Positions 57,717-64,000 of a DNA stretch of 64,000 nt are shown here, in pieces. Under the pieces are notes generated by a model that did no database searches, was not told the origin of the DNA, and worked only from the letters and a program-made list of their open reading frames with translations. Source of the DNA: Ecdyonurus torrentis (Eukaryota; Arthropoda; Insecta; Ephemeroptera; Heptageniidae); contig OX439127.1 in NCBI GenBank assembly GCA_949318235.1, positions 28,865,541-28,929,540 on the forward strand. The letters are read 5' to 3'. The position numbers and the translations under genes are program-made. Position 1 is the first letter of the stretch, and each line of letters opens with the position of its first letter.

Positions 57717-60700
57717 TATACTATATATACAGTAATGGCTGCTCACATTATACTTCAGGGATATTCCACATGTTAAGTTTGTATTTCTCTGTACCCACCG
57801 ATCATAATAAGGGTTCTTTTTTTTTACTGTAAATTAAGGTTCGATGTTGGTGTATTTCTAGCTAAATATAATTATTATACTTTTCTTGCATCAAAAATTA
57901 TTTGATATTATTACGTAACATAATATTTAAATTATATTGTTTTCAGATTGTACTTAAAATAATGTAATTAAGTATTTCTAACTGCAATGTGTATTATAAG
58001 CTCTATAAATAAGTTTTATTAATATACTAAATAAGCACTATACCGCAAAGAAAACAGCACAATTACATCTATTATATTAATTTATTTATCATTGAGTATC
58101 TGCGCTGATTGATTGATTTTTTTTTTTTTAATTTTGTCCAACAGTAGTAATAAGTGTTATAATTAAAATGAATATGAATGACCACATTTGCTACAGTTTA
58201 AATTATTTAATATGCATCAATCTATTTCCTGGTATGAAAATAGTAACAATAATAAATAAAAAATATATTATGTCCACATTAACTAGTCGGATAGTGCAAA
58301 AAGTTTAAAATATTTTCTTTCCATCGCGATTAAGAATAATACATTCCTTTTTATTGGGTTGGTAATAACAAAAAAAGAAAATGGTATGTATATACGCATT
58401 TTCCTAATGTTTGTATGGAAATACATTTTTTTTATGTACTTTTAATTTGCTTTATATATAAATATTCTATTGTACTTCTTTCATTTTAAGTTATATAATA
58501 TATAACAGTCAAAATTTATAATATAACAAATGAAACAAATTGTAATTATTTTAAGATTCTGGAATAGAACTTTTGACTTTTATTATTTTTCAAAATCAAT
58601 AATTCACATTATTAATTTTTTACCCATTAAATTGTTTCTTTATTAAGTGAAAATAAAAAATATGTAAAATTATATAAAAGTTTATTTTTTGTAGACAGTG
58701 ACCCGAAGTATAGCTATAATTTATGTAATACAATTAGTGTTCAAAGTGTTTTGATGCTCTGTTACACAACAACTCTGTAAGTTGTTCATCATGGTAACAC
58801 ATAGTTTGGCTAAAGTCGAGTACTCTAGAAGGGGGACGTATATGTACAACTTTTGCCGGGGGGCTTTAACCCCAAAACTGCGTAAGTAATGGGAAAAATC
58901 ATGATTTTGAATTATTACAATTGAACAGAGGAAGTTACAGCATTGAAATTTTCACAGAACAAACTTCATATATTGTATTGCAAAATGCAGTTTAAAATTT
59001 TAAAACGCCCATTTTTCTACAAATTCCATATTTTTACTTAGCTATGAAAAAAGGAGGAAGAAAGATAGGCTTTGTGCAATGTTTTCTGTACAAAAGGGTA
59101 ATTAAGGGGGGGGGGGGGGGGGCTAAAAAAAAAATCGTACAATAAAATTACTTAGCTACAGATGATCATGAATTGAAGATAAAAGTGATGGGAACAAGAC
59201 GTACAGTACTATGATGTGGGGAAGTATTCATTTATCATTATAATTAGTAGAACTGCCCATGATTGAAATGGGCTTCATGGAGATGTTGTTAAAATAATAA
59301 GTAGAAAGTTATTTAGAAATAAATTAGGAGAAATACTAATACAAATTTTATGAAATCTTGTTTTGAGGATAAGCAAGCCACCGTACTTAACAGTACATTT
59401 GCCGCTATAGATAGATACATTATTATTATTATTATAAACACGCAAATACATACTCAATATAATATAAAAAAGGTGCAATCTTAAGTTTACACCTCTTGTT
59501 AAATTAAATTATTGTCAGAGTTGTCACAGTTTATTTGTATAATTTACATATATATTTTTAAAAAATCTTAATATATTCGAAATTATTTCATATTGTTCAT
59601 TATTATACATTAATAATTTCAGCCTTTACACAAAATTTCACTTTAAAGACTAAGATTGAAATTTGTGTTATTTTTAACATAATTATTTGATTTTAAAAGC
59701 TCAAAAAACACAAAGTAAATAATATAACAATAACAAAATTATTACTTCATCCTTATTCCATTTTTATTGCACGACTGAAATTTTTGTAATTTTTATGAAA
59801 CGTTTTTTCCCCTTAAAGGATAATTTCGTTTACATATTATATACTATACATTGATTGCTATAATGTCTATAGCATTAACTTTAAACTTGAAAGTTTATCA
59901 CAAATTCGTATAAATATACTTGAAAAAATTTCTATGCGTAATGCACTGATATTTACCTGATCCTGATAATACTACATTAAATTGAATATTGAATACACTT
60001 TCAATTATTTTATTAAATTTGAATAATATTATTTGTAACGACACGCAGTATTCTATAGAATGTCCGGGGCGGATTGGGACGCTTACTAAAAACTCAATAT
60101 TTTATTGTATTATAATACATGTACTATATTAATAATTTATATTAATATTAATGATCTAATCTAATATTAATGATGTATGAAAATATATATATAAACACTC
60201 AAATTTAGATCTTCCTTCTTCTGACTTCATAATCCATCTTAAATACACCCACAAGTGTATTGTATTGTAATATAGTTATATCTTTTAATAATAAATAAGG
60301 TGACTGTATATTATAGAGTGTATATATACCTAAAATTTAAAATTCATTAACATAAAAAAAAAAGGTTACTAATTAGCGGGTAATTTGTTTAATTTATTCA
60401 AGCTGTCCAAAATCAAGACACAATATTATTAATATATACATGCCTCAAAGGCTGCATATACAATCGGAAATCGGGAAAAATTTAGTCAACCTCTAATCTG
60501 AACAGAAGAAGAAGAAAATGAGCCAACCATGCAAAGATAACTCTGACTTGACTTTTAAAATAATAAAACTGTTTTTATTTTGTATTCTTTTTTTTTTTTT
60601 TTTTCTAAAACCAATAACATTGAATGACGTAATCAATGTTCTTGTATACTTATGCAATCATTAAATAATTATAAAGCAAAGCTCAATATACACGTTTACC

Positions 60701-60747
60701 TTGAAGGCGATGATCCAGGCTTATATTTTATGACAAATAGACATAAT

Positions 60748-60858
60748 AATGCTGTTCGTAAACCCTGTTTTCTTGCACCAAAAAATGCGCATTCCATTTA
60801 AATAACCAGAGGCGATCGTCATTTTAGGAGCAGAGAACAGGGTTTACGAACAGCATTA
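60748..60858. mobile_element. 110-bp TIR MITE upstream of citrate synthase
   Basis: ATGCTGTTCGTAAACCCTGT at the left end and its exact complement at the right end (ACAGGGTTTACGAACAGCAT), flanked by TAA on the left and TAA on the right. The interior has no ORF. Confidence 0.85.
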
Positions 60859-61384
60859 ATGTTCTTACATATTTATATTACATTATAGTTCTAAGTTCTT
60901 ATTCAAATTATTTTTATTTACTCAATTTATTTTATTTATTCAAGAAGATTTCCAACTTTTCCTATTTGCATTTTTTGATAATATCCGCAAATATTATTTT
61001 TGCGTATTGAGAGGGTGGTGGTTGTAGGGGGTGCTCTCGTGACCCTTCATTCCACTGAAGGATTACATATACCAATGCGCACTCTTTGTGGCAGAATCAT
61101 GCAATGACAAGATGCAATTAATATGACAACATTGCGGCATTGCGGTTCGGTAGAAAAAAAAAAGATGATCATGATAGCGCTCTGACCGCAAAGCACACAC
61201 CCTCTCACACGTAACTCAACTCGATCATTATTATAGTGTGTCACTATTCTTTTTTGATAATTTTTTTTATTTGTCTGGACTTTACGTAAGAGATAAGAGC
61301 AGCAGCATTCAAATATAGACGTTTTATTTAGCGAAGAGTTGATGAGATAGAAAGGTCAAAACGTATGTATATTTAATTAGATTA

Positions 61385-61500
61385 CGTGGTGTCGCGCGCC
61401 AATGCGGACAACGCCATCTGATGAAAATTCTTCACACCCTTTGTCGTCACGTGACCCCATTTTCCGGTCTCTTCTTGGGGAAAGAATCGTACTGCAGCCA
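61385..61500 (+). promoter_or_regulatory. Probable citrate synthase promoter
   Basis: Within 150 bp upstream of the ATG, CpG content is locally high (GTCGCGCGCC). CCAAT lies at 61399-61403, a perfect 10-bp palindromic E-box GTCACGTGAC at 61446-61455, and an ETS-type core (TTCCGG) at 61462-61467. E-box, CCAAT and ETS (NRF-2/GABP) sites are typical of nuclear genes for mitochondrial enzymes. Binding here is inferred. Confidence 0.55.
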
Positions 61501-61537
61501 GCTTGTTAATTTTGTGTTGGAAAGAACGAGTTAAATA

Positions 61538-63389
61538 ATGGCATTGTTTCGAGTAGCAACGTCTCGATTCGTTGGATCACATCAGGTAAGTTATATTGAA
61601 CAATAATATTTAATAAATTGTACAAAAAGCGGTCGGATATAAGAGATTTTGGATTTTGATACATAAATTTATCGCCTTTCTTCAACCACATCACCTGGTC
61701 TGGTCTATTTGATTTTGTGATTTCTAGCCGAACAAAAGACTTGGACGATTTTCTTCTAATAATTTACATAAAGTAAAGAAGTAGATAAACTTTAACTATT
61801 GTAGCAATTGTATGTGTATTACATACATGTACATATGCATACATATATTTATAAATATATGTAGAAGGTGTGTTATTATTTTCAATAAAATTTATTTGCT
61901 CTAAAAGTCGGTTGATAAAATTGTGATAAAAATAGATTATAGAAGTAGAGACTAGGTCAGGGAACTAACTGTACGTATACATATATGTTAATTTGTAGAA
62001 TTTATTCACGTCGAGCGGATTAAAATAGGTTAGTTTGTTCTTGCATGCCACATGTAATAATTTTTAAAAATTTTGGCAAATTTATTCTACACATAAGATA
62101 GAATTCAATAAATTGATTTACCACATGCATTGCGGCTACAGATTTAATGCAAAAATCCACCCAACTACTGGTAGATGTAGAAATTTTATACATAAAGACA
62201 TTTATATGCACACATTATAATCTATATTTTATGTTTTTACTTTCATTCTTGAAGATTTATTAAACAATTTATGTCAAAATCTGTTTCTATTGAGTTTTTT
62301 GTTAATATTTTCTGATCAAAGGTATGAATGTTAGGTGTGCACATACCGGTATTTGGTGGAAATTTTATGAAAATATAATTATTTATTTATACATATACAA
62401 TGATTTATGTTAAGCTCTTTTCAAGCTTTGCTTTTGTTGCTTTATTAGGCTTCCCCAGTACTGTCAGTTTTCGTTCGCAACCTGTCGGACAGTACAGATT
62501 TACGAGATGTCCTCACCAAAAAGATTGCCGTCGAGCAAGAAAAGGTTAAAAGCTTCCGTAAGCAGTATGGAAGCCAGAAAGTGGGAGAGGTTACTATTGA
62601 CATGGTACGTATTTTATTTTTATTATTTAATTCTTATTTTGAAACATAAAATTTACATTTTTTTTTTTATATATAGATGTATGGTGGTATGCGTGGAATC
62701 AAGGGTCTGGTAACAGAGACCTCAGTTTTGGATCCAGATGAGGGTATTCGTTTCCGTGGATACTCAATTCCTGAGTGCCAGAAGTTGCTACCCAAAGCCC
62801 CAGGAGGAAATGAACCCCTGCCTGAGGGACTTTTCTGGCTCCTTGTTACTGGAGATATCCCCACTGATAAGCAGGTATAAAACATGTTTTACAAGACTTA
62901 AAATACAACAATATTTGTACATCAAAAGTTTCAAAGAAAAAATTATAATACAATAAAAAATAATAATGATATGCATACAATAAAAAAAAAAAAAAAAAAA
63001 AAAAAAGAGCTAACTGGAAATTCCTAATTATGTCATGCTTACTCAGCACTTAAAAAGGGGAAATCTAAGTCATGTGTTCACAATTTATTTGATATGAGAT
63101 AATATTTGTACAATTGTCAAAGCACTGACGTAGCCACACATCCTTTCCTCTTCACTGATCACACAGTCAAAATTAATTAAAATCACACTACTTTTATACT
63201 AGCAGTGTATAATCATAGAACAAGTCATTTTTATTGTGGATAAATAGTGAGATAATTTTATTTGTCAATATTGGAGTCCTTTAAGGTTAATAAAATTAAT
63301 TTTTAAAAAGTTTTAGAAATATAATCTTTGCTCAGCCATATAAACCATGAAATATAATCTTGCATGTTGACATACAGTATGTTTCAATG

Positions 63390-63444
<55 letters not shown>

Positions 63445-63667
63445 CTAAACGGTAGAACTTTTGTATATTGTGTTTTAGGCTCAAGCTCTATCAAAGGAGT
63501 GGGCTAACCGTGCTGGTCTGCCATCCCATGTAGTCACCATGCTAAACAACTTCCCCTCCAACTTGCACCCTATGTCTCAATTCAGTGCTGCCATAACTGC
63601 TCTAAATTCTGAGAGCAAGTATGCCAAGGCTTACTCTGAGGGAGTCCACAAGGCCAAGTATTGGGAG
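61538..63667 (+). CDS. CS: Citrate synthase, mitochondrial, N-terminal part (gene continues past window)
   Basis: Condenses oxaloacetate with acetyl-CoA to citrate in the mitochondrial matrix, the first TCA-cycle step. Exons 61538-61585, 62449-62604, 62677-62874 and 63479-63667 are all phase 0, giving 197 residues. Start [11 protein letters not shown] is a basic, amphipathic presequence typical of matrix proteins. Diagnostic blocks: [90 protein letters not shown] and [14 protein letters not shown]. The catalytic His/His/Asp lie in later exons beyond 64000. The last donor is GTAAGC at 63668. About 43 percent of the usual 460-470 residues is present. Confidence 0.97.
63391..63442. repeat. Poly-T tract before a citrate synthase exon
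   Basis: About 52 T ending 36 bp before the exon at 63479. On the sense strand it could serve as, or distort, the polypyrimidine region of this acceptor. Confidence 0.9.
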
Positions 63668-64000
63668 GTAAGCCATCATTGCATTACTATATTTATTTAT
63701 TTTGTACTCATAAGTTTGCAACATCATTACAACTTGTTACGTGAGTTAGTCAATCATCATATGCAATTCATTTTATCTAGGCATGTTATTTATTTCTATT
63801 GCATTATAAATAGTATAAAATATTATATAAGCTAAAGATAATTAATTACATTGGAAAGTTAACAAATAACCACATCGAACAACATCGCTATGTGCATTTA
63901 TATTTTAATTATGATGTAAATTGACTTACTAAAAAACTAAAAAGATTTTAAGGGCATAACATGAAAAAATATGTTTAAAAAAGAAAAAAAAATATAGAAA
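63668..64000 (+). other. CS: Start of citrate synthase intron 4
   Basis: AT-rich intron from the GTAAGC donor to the window edge. I see nothing else in it. Confidence 0.8.

Larger units (their letters stand above)
57633..61537. other. Intergenic region between the Mieap-like gene and citrate synthase
   Basis: A compound TA/TG/TA tract starts about 20 bp after the stop codon (57656-57730). The rest to about 60700 is AT-rich. A patch at 58800-58880 (GCCGGGGGGCTTTAACCCC) and a G run at 59107-59122 are the only compositional breaks. A 110-bp MITE sits at 60748-60858. A less AT-rich patch at 61010-61220 and the citrate synthase promoter follow. No gene is supported. Confidence 0.6.

Overview
The window is nuclear DNA of an animal, most likely an arthropod and probably a crustacean. 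Four protein genes are split by GT-AG introns. Non-coding DNA is strongly AT-rich and crowded with dinucleotide microsatellites (TA, CA/GT, CT/GA) and short foldback transposons. The encoded proteins are clearly metazoan. The crustacean guess rests on repeat style and on the citrate synthase sequence; I could not test it.

All four genes are on the + strand. (1) About 1336-16422 is the 3' part of huntingtin: 33 exons joining in one open frame of 1,828 residues plus stop, from the end of the N-HEAT region through the bridge to the C-terminus. Its 5' exons lie left of the window. (2) 17854-24943 is a complete ZCCHC4-type 28S rRNA adenosine methyltransferase (8 exons, 497 residues). (3) 41697-57632 is a complete 8-exon gene for an 822-residue protein. 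Its last ~205 residues resemble the C-terminal domain of mitochondria-eating protein (Mieap/SPATA18), behind a long N-terminal region I do not recognise. (4) 61538-63667 holds the first four coding exons of mitochondrial citrate synthase, which runs off the right edge.

The huntingtin and ZCCHC4 introns contain a layered record of transposition: LINE fragments, a 243-bp element with a 9-bp target duplication inserted in a LINE and carrying a 52-codon ORF, a 1.96-kb hAT-type element with a perfect 8-bp target duplication, a pogo/Tigger-like element, and several palindromic MITEs. One foldback family is built of 33-bp iterated units. The 24.9-41.7 kb interval and the 6.6-kb first intron of the Mieap-like gene are AT-rich deserts, each holding one coding-like ORF on the minus strand that I cannot identify. 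The genes show no operon-like relationship; their proximity appears incidental, although the ZCCHC4 start codon is only 1.4 kb from the huntingtin stop codon.

Exon boundaries were set by hand from splice consensus, frame continuity and recalled family sequences. No search or transcript data were available.
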